A stretch of DNA of 64,000 nt from Panagrolaimus kolymaensis (Eukaryota; Nematoda; Chromadorea; Rhabditida; Panagrolaimidae): NCBI GenBank assembly GCA_028622995.1, contig JAJQJQ010000021.1, positions 248,001-312,000 on the forward strand, given 5' to 3'. The notes beneath the pieces are model-generated. The model made no database searches and was not told the origin of the DNA. It saw only the letters and a program-made list of their open reading frames with translations. The translations under genes were made by a program, and so were the position numbers. Below, in pieces: positions 14,101-29,100 of this stretch (position 1 is its first letter; every line of letters starts with the position of its first letter).

Positions 14101-17100
14101 GTTTTGTGTTTCTTTTAAAAAATAATTTTCAATTAAACAAAATCGCTTCAACTTACAGTTTAAAAAAAATTTTTTTTAAAACGTTCTATTTTTTGGTATA
14201 AAATAAAAAAATAAAATAAAAAATTGCAAAAGAAGACATTCAATTCGTCCAGTTTTATAACCATCTGATTTTTTTAGGTCAGCAGTGATATATTAAAAGT
14301 GAGCGGATATTCAAATCAATTTAGAAATTTATTATCCGCTCGATCGAGGAGAGAATCGGGTCCCAGCAGTCTTTTACAACTTCAACGATGTAACTCACAT
14401 GGTTGGTTTATTTATTTTTATTGATTAAAATTAAATACAGTTTTTTCCCTTTCCCTATTAGCTTTAACAACAAACAAACACAACCAATAAATTGTTATTT
14501 ACGCAGATAAATTTATAAATAAAAAATTTTCAATGAAGAAATTTTACACAACAAAAAACAATTAATCACAGTTTAAAATAAAAGATAAAAAAATATATAA
14601 TTGGCTCAACAGTTTTGGATATTTATAAAATTCTAAATGACCCTACTATTCCAAATATCACAGTTTTATATTTATTTTAATGAAAAAAACAAGAAAAAAA
14701 AATTCGTTAAACAAAAAAGTTATAATGGATTTTGTTAAAATTTTATAAAGTAAGATTTAAAAGACATTAAAAATAAAGTCATATTTACAAATATAAAATG
14801 TCAGAAGCGGGCAGTTTAGTTTAAAATATATATCTTCTGTTAAAATATTTGGTTAACTTCCAAAAAAATAACATTCTCTTTTTATCTTTACAGTCGTAGA
14901 ACAAAGTCACCAGTTTTATATAATTTACATATGATTAATTCGTACCCACAACTTACATAAAATTTATTTGTGTGATTACATTATAACGCTAATCGATGCA
15001 GTTAATATCTTAAAATTAAGTATCATTGAAAAACCACAAGTAGCAGTTTTATTTGATAATCAAAAATTAATGCAAAATTCAGTTTATGAATAAATTGAAA
15101 TTTTTCTTGTCTTTAGTAACTTTGATTTTCTAAAAATGCTTTCTGTTTTTTCCAACCACAAAATGTCTTCTCACCAGTTTTTAACTATTTCCAAGAAAGA
15201 TAATTCACGCTGTGCAAGACTCTTTTTGTTTTGCAACTTCATCATCAAAAGCTACAGCATCATTTTGAAATTTGAACCACCACCAAAAAAACATCATTCA
15301 AGAAATGAAAAAAAACATGCGTCCATTTTTTTGTTTTGTTTAAATTTAAGTCAGTTTAATCACGAGAAATTTATTTTTATGAGTGCCGACAGGCATGGCT
15401 GGCTGCAGTTTTTTATTGCATGGGAAAATACATTATTTAGCTGCAAAAAAAAAGTGGAAAAAAAATGTTGCGGGAAAAAAGCTTAAAATTCCAAAAAAAA
15501 AAAAAAAATGACAACGAAAAAAAAACATTTGGGGATAATACTTAATAAAAAAAATATTGAATTTCATAACTACAAACATAAACGACGACAAACATGCTGA
15601 AAAGCAATAGTATTGACTCTATTGTTTTGAAGCACATTGCTATTTAAAAATGGATGGAAATTATTCAGTTTTTTTTGTTTTGGAATATGAGTACCTCAGT
15701 AAAAAAAGGACAGTTTTAAATATTTTTAATTTAATAATTCAAAATTCTTAATTTTAATTTTTTTTCTCTATATAAATTTTTTCTAAATTGTTTTGATCCA
15801 AAGATAATCAAAATTATTTCTCCTTACTCAGTTTATAATTTTTTCCATATTTAAAATGTTTGGAAAGATGAAAAAAATCGAGTTTCATATTTATAATAGA
15901 GTTGCAGCATTTCTTTAAATACAGTTTTTATGCCCATTTCACAATATGCTCAGTTTATTTTCTTCCTTTAATAATTGACAAACACCCATGAATACAAAGA
16001 CAGTTTAATAATTTTAACCTTTAAGTTGCCCCAACAGTTTCTCAAAAAATATATGTTAATTTTCCTTTTCTTCCCAATAAAAATGCCCAAACAATGAAAA
16101 GCACACGTGGCTTCTCCTATGACGTCATCATTAGTAATTGAACAATTTAAGCTTCATTTCTTAGAAGAAGAAAAAAATGCATTTTAGTTTCATTTCTTTT
16201 TTTGTTTTAAAGATTTAATTAAAATGATTCTTATGCTGACAGTTTTTTTATAGTTTTAATTATTTTATGTTGTTGATCCTTTGTTAAGCCACATAGCGTC
16301 AAGATACATCATTGTTGCGTTTTTTTGTTGTTTCGCTAAAATTTCACTCAGTTTTTGTATTACTTAGTAGGGTCATTGCCACTTTTTAATCTTATCACTC
16401 ACTTTTGATTTTAAAAAAATACCATATTTATCAAAAATCATTTAAAATGATAAAATTAAAATTTTTATTTTAATACCCAACAGTTATTATTATTTTCTGA
16501 TATGTGTGGGTATTGTTTTACTGGAAAAAAAAATTATATTTATTTTAAATAATTATTTTAAAATATCCCGCAGTTTTTTCAATGCTCAGTTTTAATACCA
16601 TCCATCTCTTATGCAATTTATTAAACCATTAATACACGACATGATTTACCACATCAATGATGTAATTTTCAGTTTTGTTAAACATAAAAAAAATTAAAAA
16701 GTGCTCAGTTTTATGCTAAGACTTATTCAAAAAGTATTCAGTTTTTTTATCTTTTTATTAAATTTCTTAAAACCCCTTTCCTTCGTAAATCACAGTTTAA
16801 AATTTTTCTCATTTATTCTAATCTTTTTTCATGCAGTTTATTAATCCTTGAATCATCGCCTTGTTTTCACAGTTTTATGAGAATTTTTATTATGGATCAG
16901 TTTTGAAAAAAAATATTTAAATTAAAAATTAAAGCTTTGCTATGGCCATGCAACTTCGTATCGTTTCTGGCAGTTTTTCTTTTTCCTTATTTTTAAAATC
17001 TAATGATTCCTTACTTTTGATTTGATCGAGACAGTTTTCTATAAATTTCTCAAAATTCTTTAAATCTGAGTAATCATTTTTTAAAAATATTTTTTTATTA

Positions 17101-20100
17101 AAGGACGACTACACTTTCTGTTTTTTTCAAATTGTTTCAAACGAACCGCGGTTCTGTCTCCAAGTGGTAAAGTGCTTTGAACATCGAAAAATAGTAATGC
17201 TACCGTAATTTGGAAGTGAGATATTACGGCAGCATTACGGTTTTTCGATGTTCAAAGCACTTTACCACTTGGAGACAGAACCGCGGTTCGTTTGAAACAA
17301 TTTGAAAAAAACAGAAAGTGTAGTCGTCCTTTAATCATCGAAATCATAAAAACTAAAAACAATTAGAAAACAAAAAAGTATAAAGCCAAACTTTTTATTT
17401 TTATTTTCTCTCTCACGCAATGTTTTTTACATTTATTAAAAGAAAACGCTTTTTTCTTTTGGAAATTTGTAAATAATCCATCCAAGTATTCAGAATACAA
17501 ATAGAAAATTTTCCATAAACTTTTGAACTTTATTTTTAATTTTTTTGAGAAAAATGTCAGAAAATTAAAAAATACAAACCAAAAAAAAGGCTTCTAGGTC
17601 AATGAATTTATATTGTTTACCCCAGAAAAAAAAAGGCAACAGGGCTTGCTTCCCTTTTGCATGGATTTATTTTTGGTCGAACGCGAGAGACAAACAAAAG
17701 AAGCCATCATTTAAAAATAAAGAAAGCGAGAGTCATAAAAAAAATAAGACGATGATGTCAAATGAGCTAAATAAAAGATTCATAACTTCTTTTTTTTAAT
17801 GACTAAATAAATAAGTAAGAATTGAGCTGGAAAAAGAGAAAAGAGGGATAAATAATGACATCAGAGAAAAGAATGGGCTTTTTTAAAATAAAATTTTATT
17901 CGTGAATGCAAGTATTTTTTTGATTTAATGTTTTTATGAGAGAGAAAAAAAGCCCAATTACTAGAAATCCCTACAGTTTTTTTTTTCATACTTTTTATTT
18001 TATTGGCTCCCTAGGAACACTAAATGCAGTTTTTTTATTATTTACTTTAATTTAATAAATACAGTTTTAAAGAATTTTTAAAGGTAAATTATGATCTGTC
18101 TTATTTGTTATTAAAACTTTTCTCTTTTTTTACTTCACGCTATGCGGTTTCCTGCAGTTTTAAATAGAAAAAAATATTTTATGCAAAGACTTTTTTTTAT
18201 CTCAAAATGTGTGGATTTTTTTTTTGCTATCCTCTTTACAAATCCGCAGTTTCATTTAATTACTATGATATGAAAATTTAAACAGCTCGAAGCTTTCCCA
18301 GTTCAGTTTTATTTATAATTCCTTAATTATTTTTGGCGCTTAATAACAGTTTTTTTCTCTACGCTTTTCCAATTTTAAAATTTTTTAACAAAAAACAAGT
18401 TAAAAAATAAGTTATAATATATTTTTTCTTAAATTTACTTTTCAAAGATTCATAAATGGACCCAGTTTTGATTTTATAAAAAAAATCTTTTTCTCTATCA
18501 ACAGTTTTTTTCTGAGAAATTATATATTTTTTCTTGAACATTTTTTTATCACATCCAGTTTTCTAAGTATTATTTCCAAATTCAAACCTCCTAGTACAGT
18601 TTTTTTCTATTTTATTTTTATAAAACATTTCTTCCGACTCTCACCTTCATTCCAATTTTACGTCAGTTTTTTATTAAATAATTTTGCTTCAAATTTTTTT
18701 AAACTTTCTTTTGCAAAAAAATCATTAACTTACATTTTAATTTGATTTGAACACATTATTTTTGTAAACAGTTACCATTTATCCATTCTTTCCTTACTTT
18801 TGCCCTTAACTTAATGAAGAAAAAATACTTGGCATAACAGTTTTTGCTTTCATAAAAAAATTTATTAGAAGTATATAAGATTTTTATCAAAACAAAATCA
18901 AATTATTTTACAGTTTTTATGAATTAAATTTTTTGAATTTTAACACAAGGACAAGTCACAGTTTAAATACATATATATTTCGTTAATTTTAAAATTTATG
19001 ACGTTACTTTAATTCCCCATTTTTTTGTTGTTAATAATTCTCGAATTCAACAAAGTTATTTCCAAATTTTTCCAAACTTTAAAAAACTCTAAAAAAAGAA
19101 AAAAGCTACTTTTCATTTTTCTTTTTTTTATTCTTTCTTCCAAAAAAATTCCTTTGTCTTTTAGTCAACTTATTTTTTCTTTCTTCCTTTTTCGTTGTTT
19201 GTTGTCTTTTGCCCTTAACTTTTTTATACTAACTTTTTTTTTATTCGTGTGTTAAAGAAAAAGAAAAGAAAAAAAGATATAAAAACGACATCATCGAACG
19301 AACCACACTCCCAAATAAAGGAGAGAACAGGGGCACCAACAAAAAAATACATACACTTGAATAAAGAAGCTCCTTTTTTTCTCCACCATCTTGAGTTTCA
19401 GCTACATCTGCTTCCTTTACTTTTCTTTTTTCCTTTTCCAACTCCTGGCTTTTTGACTTTTTCTTCTTTTTTCCTTTATTTCTTGAAGAAAGAATAAATA
19501 AATTTTAAAAACCAAAACTTTTTTGACACTTTTTCCCCTCTTTTTTTTTTCTTTTTTAAGTTTGATGTAACTTTTTTTCCATTTTCCTCCCAATAAATAT
19601 TTTTTGGGCCAAACTTGTTTCCGTTTATTTTATTTTTTGGAGGAAATGAAAATTTGAGTTTTGTCAATTTGTTTCAAGACTGAACAGTTTTTTTTCTTAT
19701 TGAAATTTATTTATGACTTTGTAGCCTATTTTGTTTGAGTCAATAATTTTTCTGTTCGAACATATCTACTCAGTTTAAAGTTTAATATTTCCTATTATTT
19801 ATTTTTACCACAGTTTTCGAAATACCCTTATTATTTTTTTTCATTTTGTAATGAAATGATTTCTTCCAAATTTATTTTATTCACGGAAATTGTTTTTTTG
19901 GAAATTTAAATTTGTTCGAGGGGCATTCTATGCAGTTATTATACTTTTATTTTTAAATTTGTTTATGACTTTGTAGTCTGGAGATGAGGTAATAATATTT
20001 GCCAGTGACGGGAAAACACAGTTTAATAAAAAAATAAATATTATAGCTTTTTTTGCATATAAAGTATTTAACCCAAATGATGATAAAATTCAGCAGTTTA

Positions 20101-23100
20101 AAAAAAAATTTTATTATAATTTCGGCCCTTCTCATTTATCCCTTTTTTTAAGGGTTTTGATTTTTTTTTATAGTTATGCGAAATAATATGCAGTTATTAA
20201 CTTACTTTTAATTTGAATTCATTTATGCTTTTGTAGCCTGATTTGGGTAATATTATTTAATGACTAGGGTCAACATCAGTTTTAAAATTTAATGCCTCCC
20301 TGGTCTTTAAATATTATACAGTTATTACAATTATCATAATTAAATGCCTTTTTGACTTCAAAATATAAATCTTTAAAAAATCCACTCATCAACTCAGTTT
20401 ATTTGTTTAAAAGTATTTTTTTCTTTCGGTGCAGTTTTCTTCTCCTTATTTTTTATAAAGTTAGTCGACTCCAATAAGGCAGATCTTTAGTATCTACCTT
20501 AATTTGGAATAAAAGAAGTTTTAAAATATATTTTTTAAATAGTCCAATTATTAAATGGGCAATTCGTAATATCTAGTACTTTTAATTTGCCATAACCTCA
20601 GATTTATGTTCAACAGTTTAATGTCTTTTTTCCAACATGGTTTTTTACGTCAGTTAAATTTTAATAATTAGCAAAAAAGGTTGTATTAAAAATATGTTAG
20701 GGGCTAATTTGATACCGAAGACTGGCAGTTATAAAAACAATAAATGTAAATAAAAAAAGTTCCTAGCCACTTTCGAAGATTTTAAAACATTTTCAGTTTA
20801 ACCAAGTTTTTATCAAATAAAATCAAATGTTTTTTTTTTGAAATTTTAATAAAAAATATAGCCATAATTTTAAATAAAACGCAGTTTTACTTTTTTTCCT
20901 ACAGGTTATTCTTACTATACAGTATCCAGTTTTACTTTTAAAATAAGAAAATAAAATTAATATATCAAAATTGTAAAGTGCAGCTATAAAACTTTATCGT
21001 CCGAAGACAGTTTTTTGCCAAGGCATAAATAAAACACAGTTTAAAAATATATATATATAAAAATTTTCGAATATGAATTCCTCCATATTTATTTTTTGGT
21101 TTAAGCATAGCCAATTCTATTTTAATTTTGTAATCATTATAATTTCTTCATATCCAGTTTTTAAATTTTTATTAAAGAAATATTTTTTTATTTCTTTATA
21201 AGCTTTAGTTTTATCCGCAGTTTTGGTGAATCAATATAACAAACAAATCCAGTTTTTTTAAAGATTATTTCCATGTTTTTTTTGAGCACAAATTTATATG
21301 TAAAATTCTTTGCATTTCACCACATTTTCAATGACAGTTTAAATTTTTTTATAAACATATATTTTTGAATTATCATTCATCGATATTTTTTTTTATTACT
21401 TCCTTTTTTTCTAATATAAAAAAACGTAACTTTTATTATTATTACCGCTGCTATCACATGGTTATTTTCTTTTTTTTTGTACCCATTTCTTACTTTTCTC
21501 TATTTTATTCTTTTTCTCTTTCTTCAAATTCGACGAATGCCGTGACATTTTTTTCTCCATGAAATGAGGCTTTGATTACTTTTTGTTGTTGTTTAATCCT
21601 TATTTTCTACTTTTTTTGTGTTTGTTTGAATAACAAAGAGCTTTTAATTTTTATATTTTATTTTTTTATTGCTTTCTTTTCAAAATAAGAAAAGAAAGAT
21701 TTTAAATAAAAATAAATTGACAAAAACCACGAAAAACAAAAATAAAGAGAAGAATAGTGGTATTTACTTTTTCTCTCTCTTAATGAAGGAGTAAAAGTAA
21801 AAACTAGCGGTTTCCTGGCGACCAGGATATTGAAAAAAGAAGAAAAAAATTTCTTGGAACTAAAGGGCATATTTATTTCTATAGGGAATTAATAGGTTCT
21901 TGTTGTGTGTTATTCTAAAAAAAAAAATTTTTTGAGTTTATTTAAAGATTTTGAATGAACAGTTTTAGTTTTATAGTTTCAGTTTTTATTTTAAACTTTC
22001 CTTTTTTATCAGTATGTTGTTGTCTCATCTATTGACAGTTTTTATATTTACAGAAAAAAATTTTTTCAAAACAGTTTTTGAAATCAAAAAATTTCTGTGG
22101 ACAGACATTATGATGTTCTCAGTTAACAAAAAAATACAATATTGTATATTTTCTTTGTTTTTAGGCATTATACCAATTTTTTTTTGCTTTCGTAGTTTTT
22201 ATATGTAAAAAAGGATCTTTAAAAGTACCAGTTTTAAATTTACATTTTCTCTTTTTCAGTTTGGTTTTTTACGCGACAAATTTTAAAAGACAATTCTTAA
22301 ATTTGGCACATTAAAAAATTTTTTAAGACAGTTTTTATGCCATAAATTTTCTAGCTTTTTATAAATCTTCTGAGTTTAAATTAAGTAAAAAATAAAGTAC
22401 CAGACAATTAATTTTGTTTCCATTTGAACCTTTTTTTTATAAAGTTTTACATCGTATAGTTTTTTGCCCTTTAAAAATTTTAACACAGTTTTTTTCCATC
22501 AAAATTATTTACTTCGATATGGAAATATTCAAACAACATACATACACCGTTTTGAGCTATTTTTTGTTTGAAAAGTAAGGAATTAATAATCTGCAGTTTT
22601 AAATTTAAAAGCTAAAATAAATTTAGAATAAAAGAATACCTGTTTTATTGTGCTCAGTTTTCTTTTAATTTTATATCTGTTTTAACGATTGATTAGTATA
22701 ATAAAAAAATGAATTGATTTTAAGGAATTTTTTTTTAATATTTAGTTTGGCAGCTTCAGTTTTTTTTTGATATATAATTTCAGTGTTTTTATTTTAATGT
22801 CTTGTCTCTTTGGAAGTAAATTGATTGAAAAACTTTTATGTCTCTTTTTTTAATTTCTGAATTCTTTGCTTCAATTTTTTTTTCTTGTTACCTTTTATTC
22901 CCCAGCGAACGCCGCGGCCCTGCCTGCCACATTCTTTACCTTTGCTTTTATTTTTACCCACTTATCTTTCCGTGAATGTGCCTTTATTTTCTACCTCCTT
23001 CGTGTGTTTTTTTTTTGCTGTAAAATATTAAAAAAAGAAAGAAGCAGTAATCGCTTTATATGAACACACGCAATATAATCCCCCATCCTCTTCTCTATAA

Positions 23101-26100
23101 TTCTGACTCTCACCTTTTCTTTTTTTTTGACTTTAAGAGTCTTTATTTTTAAAAAAAAAAGTAGGAAACAAAAAAAAAATGAAGAAGAAAGCTTATGGCA
23201 TTTTTTTAGCATTATTAAAAGGGTTTCATTTTCCTTCTCTTTTTCTTCTCTTTTCTTATATTATTTTTTTAATATTAATATGAAAGTCTTTTATTTTTAT
23301 TTTTAAAATATGTATTTACACAGACTTTGTTGGGTGGCTGCCGACCGACGGCTTAAAGATAAAGAAGAAAAAAGAAGAAATTTTTCCTCCTTTTTTTTGT
23401 GAGTTTCAGTTTTTTATATTTCAATTTTCTTTAGTGACTTTTTTTCCCTTTATGGAGTCAGTTATTATAATTTTCTTGTTTTTTTCACGTTCTCTTTTTT
23501 TCAAGTTCGATCGAAAATCTTTTTTATCTTATTTTGAATGGCAAAAAAAAAAGTTCCCTGTCGCAGTGATATTATTTGACTTTAAAACAAAATTTTTTTT
23601 GTATCATTTCGATGATATTTTTTGAACTCAATGATAAAGAAACAATAAACAGTTTCTTTCTCATATAAATTGCAAAATAATTTGTATATTATTTGTTCGT
23701 TGCTTTTAACTAACAGTTTAAAATTATTTTAATTTATCATGGGAAAAACATTTATATATAGTTTTTACTCTTCCCTATATACTTCCCCCAATTTTTACTT
23801 ATTTACCCAACTTTTAAAACAGCCCACAGTTTTTTTTTTGGGTTCAAAAGGTTTAATGTTTGGCAGTTTTTTTTATTGAAAATTTATACATATTTTTTAT
23901 ATGTCAATTTTTCATTTTTTTAAATTCCACACTACAATTCAATTTTATTTCTTATTTAAAAAAAAGAAGTTTGGCTGAAAACAGTTTTTAAAATTTTTTC
24001 ATTATTTAATCTTTGTTTTCTTAAAATATATTTTTTCTGCCGACCAAAGACATGGCACAGTTAAATTTCCTCTATTTATTTAAAAGTTTTGAACAGAATT
24101 CTTTTTTTTAATTTTATAACTATGCTTTGATAAATTAAAAACAAATCAGCATGATAAGCATCAGTTAATTAAGGAAAAAATATTTGTCTAAAGAGCATCA
24201 CTAGTACGTCGTACATTCGTCACAGTTTTATAAATCTTTTTTTACAGCCATTATTCTAGTTCTCATCCAGTTTAAAATATTAACCCAAAAAGTGAATGCC
24301 ACAGCTTTTTTTACCGTATTTTTGTGGCGGATCAGTTTTATCAAAAATGTCCTTAAGAAAGCAGTTTTGTCTTGAATGTGTTTAAAAGTCATCACTTGTG
24401 ATTTTACAGTTTTTTAAATCTATTTGATTATCCATTTTCTCAGTTTGCCTGGTATTCAGTTTTGTTAAATTCTCGTGTAAGCCCTCCTCCTCCGTGTGTT
24501 CCATATCCCTTTTAAAAATTACATGTTTAATAAATTTTAAAAATATATAAATGAAAACCTTTTGCTTTTCAGTAATTCTACGGTTATTATTTTTATTTTA
24601 TTTTTCATTATCAAAGTCTTTCAAACACAAGACTATTCATTATTATTGAATACAATTTTTAAAATGGCATTCAGTTTATAAAAAATACAACTAAAAAATT
24701 TAGAATAAAAATTCCGGTGATTCTAAGTAAATTCAGTTTTTTATTATTTCTTAAAACAAAATTATTTCAAACAAGAATGCAGTTATAAATTCTATTATAC
24801 TTTTTTTATATTTTGGTGGTGGACCCTGATGATGAGCGCTGCTTTTTTCGATGCTCGTCGAGCTGCTTCAGCCACCCCACGTTCATCATTTCGAGAAGGG
24901 AAATGTTTTAGCGCGGATTCGCCCAATCCAAATGCTTTATCTTCATCGTCTGCTTCGGCGTCATTGAGGAGGCAAAATAAAATTCCAAATTATGGAGCTA
25001 ATAATCATCCTTCCCCACAACCAAATGTTCGAACTCCTTTACTTCCATATTCTCAGCAATCGATGAGGCTTCGGCGAATGTCCACCACGGATTGCAATAA
25101 TAAAAATCGTCGTCGATCATCCATGGGAACTTTTTTGCTTTCCGCAACACCGACGACGACAAATAATAATTATAATTCATTTGGTGGAAGTGGAAATCCT
25201 AATTTACCAACAATTAATTCAATTAAAAATGAAAATCGTCATCGTCGAATGTCATCGTATTGGAGATCATTCGAAAAATATGCCCCTTTTTTACCACCGT
25301 CCACTAGTTTTGGAACTACTTCATCCATTGCAAGTTGTGGAGGAGAAGCTGTAAGTAAAAGAAAACTTATGGAACAATTTATGGCCATTCATGGTAAGTA
25401 GTAATCAGGAAAACATCGAGGGAACAATCCAATTAAGAATAAATTTATCAGTTTAAAATTCTTGAAAAATTTATTTTATCCAAAAAAAAATGCTCTTAAA
25501 ATCCATATCATTATTGACAATATTACACAGTTTCTATCAAACCATTTTTTTCTCTCTTTTTTTATTCAAAAACATTTAAAAATTTATTATCCATTCTAAT
25601 TCAGTTTATTAAATTTTTTTAAATGTTAAAGCACAGATCTAATTTTCGTATGTTACTTGCTCCGCTTAAACTATTAGACGACAGTTTAAAAAAATCTCAT
25701 ACAATACAGTTATTTGCAGTTTTAAAATTAAACAAAAAATATACTTTGCCTTTTTTTAATTGCTTCATAATATATTAGTAAAAGCTCTCCTAGACATCCC
25801 ATCTCACAGTTTAATAAACAAAATTTATCTCCATTAAAAAAATTACTGGAGAAATGTTTCTCTTCCCATATTTTTTTTATTCTTTAATTCAGTTTAATTT
25901 CGAAAAAAAGTTGTCCCTGAAATTCTTGCATCAGTTTAAAATTCTTAAAAAATTTAATTTACTCCCAAAAATTTTCTCTTAAATATCGCAAAATTACTTC
26001 ATCACAGTTTATTTTTAAAACTTTATGTTATTTTTATTTTGCTTAGAAATATTACTAAAAAAATTCATTAATTTATTAATCAATTAAAAACAGCACCTTC

Positions 26101-29100
26101 AGTTTTTATTAATTTAAATTTTTTCAAGTCCCGGTATCATCAGTTTTCATTTTAAAAAAACCAGCCTCCGTTAAAAAAAATATGCCCCCGAAATGTTTCT
26201 TTTTTCCCCATATTTTATTTTACTCTTTGGTTTTTAACCAAAAAGTAATTGCTGTAACAGTTTTTATTAATTTTTAAAATTTTATTCTTTCGCTTTTTTT
26301 ATTGAAAAAAAAATGGCGAGAAAAAATTATTACATGCATTTTTTATTTTATTTTATAAAGGTAGCTGCAATTTTTTTTCAAAAATATTGCGAGAAAAATT
26401 ATTTATTTTGTGACAAGTTTATTTCTATAAAAAACAGTTTGATTTTTTTGCATACCTTTTTTTCAAAAGTTTATAAATATATTGGGTTTGAAGCAAGCCT
26501 TTCTTCTATGCCAATTTGGGTTTTAGTTTGGGTAAGCACCTTTCTCTCATTAAAATAAAAAAAGTTCACTTTTCCTTAGTTTTGATGGGAGTGGCTTTAT
26601 TTTATTTTGTCAGTTTTGTAAGATGAAAAATATATTAAAATAGATTCAAGAAAAGAATAAAAAATTATTATTTGGAAAAAATACTGGAATATGGCAGTTA
26701 AAATTTTTTTTAAATGAAAAACCAAAGAAAATTATATTTTTCTTACGCCAAATTGATCAACAGTTTTTTTCTTTTTTATTAAAAAAAATTTTAAGAACAA
26801 AAGTTTTTTTAATATGAAAATTTGTAACTTTTTGGTAGTATTCAGTTAAAATAATATCGAAAAAACCGATGAATTACTCAGTAAAAAAAATTACTTGATG
26901 AAATTTTCCAACCCCTTTTGCAAAGACAGTTAAAATTAAAAATTCTACAACGCGTGATTGAAAACATTAAAACATTTTTTTATTGTTGAGATTTTCTAAT
27001 CACAAGCCGCTTCACGACATGGAGGCCAGTTTAAAAAAACATATTACAAATCCTTCCAAAATGAATGAAAAAAAATCAAGAAAATATATCACAGTTAAGA
27101 TAAACTTTACCAAGTTTTGGCGTTGTTGCAAAAAAAGCAGTTTTTTTTATTCACCCCATCAAGCTTCCATTTATAGTTTAAAAAACAATATTATAAGTAT
27201 CTTTTTTGTTTTGCTGTAGACGTTAAATTAGCGATAAAGCAATTTCTTGTACAGCAACCTCAACCAGTTATAATTAAACCAAATATATATTTTTTTGAAT
27301 TGTTTTTTTTTTTGCAGTTTAAACTTTAGATTTAAAATCGGGTAGCAATAATTTTTGTAAATTTTTTTTCTTTATTTTCCAATTAAAAGCGGTGATTTAC
27401 AGTTTAGAAAAATGGTAAATCCTTAAACTTTGAAAATTTGTACCAAAGCATAAATTAAAATTCATAGCTAAACCCATCAGTCAAAACATAATGTCATATG
27501 GCCCAAACAAAATACTTTTTTATTTAAATCTAAAATTCTAGACACCAGTAATGAGCTGCAGTTTTTTATTCTTCTTGTTAATGTCTTTTGTTTCTGCACA
27601 ACAAAAAAAACTGCGTTAAATTTACAGTTTTAAAAAAATATTTTATTATAAATTTTTGAGTTTTTGATTTTAAAGAAATTGAAAGAAACATCTACAAGTA
27701 ACATCACACTTATACCATTACGAAATATAAAACCATAACCTAGCCAGTCAACTACAGTTTATCCTTTAAAAAAAAATTTAAATCTTAAATCCTTATGACA
27801 GCAAGCTTGCAGTTTTTTTTCTATGTTGCTATATTAATAGCCTAATAAAATATTTTAACACACCTGAATCCAGTTTTGAAAAAAATTGTTATAAATTTCT
27901 GTAATTTAATTTTTTATAAAAATACTTACACCATCACAAGTTTACAATGACACCAAATATAAACCAAACAACCACACAAAAACTACAGTTTTTTTTTCAT
28001 TTTTTATTAAAAAAATTTTTAATAGCTAAAGTTGATGCTCAACCATGGAATTTCAGTCAATACAGTTTTTTATTTTTGTTTTATTGTTATCCTAAAAAAC
28101 TTTAAGAATCTCTGATCCCAGTTTTAAAAAATTGTTATTATTCTCTATGATTAATTGAATTACAATAATAAAGAAAATATTATTACCCCACAGCTCTCAG
28201 TTACGCCATCATTAAACAAACTTAAAGCCTCGATCGAGTCAACCCAATTATAGCCTTTGCCATTTTATTATTTCCTTGTTCCTTCTTCTCAATACTTTTA
28301 TGAAAAGCCTAAACCTAAAAGCAATAAGCAGCATTTTAACAAAAACCAATAAGACCTGAAAAAAAAAGAAAGCTTAAGCTTTAATTTAATTAACTTTTTT
28401 TATATGCAATTTTTATTTTTAATATTTTCATGCTCCATATATGCATTTGTCGACGATGTCTGTTGTTTTCTAATATTAAATTTAATATCTGTAGTCAATT
28501 CTAAGAAAACTTGACTTTTGACTTTTTTTTTCTTCTTAAACCAATTTACTTTCTATTTTTTTTTTCACCTGTCAATGGGTCGGTCGTCGTTGTTGATGGT
28601 TACTGCCTGTAAAAAAGAAAGTTAAAAAACTTATTTTTTTCTTTTGGCCATAAAAATTTTTTTTATTTAAGTTTTTTTAGTTACAAAAAAACTAAATTTT
28701 CTTTATTATTATTTTTATTTTCATAAATTTCTTTACTCAATTTGTCAGTTTTGTTTTTCGCCAAGAAAATTAATTGATTTTCGTCCATCAAAAAAATGAT
28801 AAAAAATTGGGAAATGATGGAAGATCGAAAGATTTCTTCAACAAGTCGCCCAATTCCATTATCAACGATTAAAGTTGAATTTAATGGAAAACGACGATCC
28901 TTTTCAAGTTCCAAACCTGAAATCTTTGATATTGTTTGTCGTTTAATGGGGATGGAAGCCATTGATGCAGAGGAGCTTGAACCCATTACTATTAGTTAGT
29001 TTTCTTTCTTTTTTAAAACAAATAAGAATATGACTCAGTTTTTTTGTAATTTTGTTTGTAAAAGTTTTTCTAATCTCAGGAAATTTACAAAATAGAAACC

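Larger units (their letters stand above)
14402..24828 (+). other. Long SK intron, first part
   Basis: No exon was recognised. The intron holds CAGTT motifs at high density, one TTAA foldback MITE (17102-17330), a three-copy degenerate repeat (19683-20245), and T/C-rich motif-free islands at about 17,335-17,970, 18,960-19,683, 21,340-21,958 and 22,790-23,405. An E-box and a CRE lie at 16104-16127. The open frames here (for example 15136-15486, 19025-19497, 22866-23063) are rich in Phe, Lys and Ser from A/T runs and show no domain. Confidence 0.6.
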
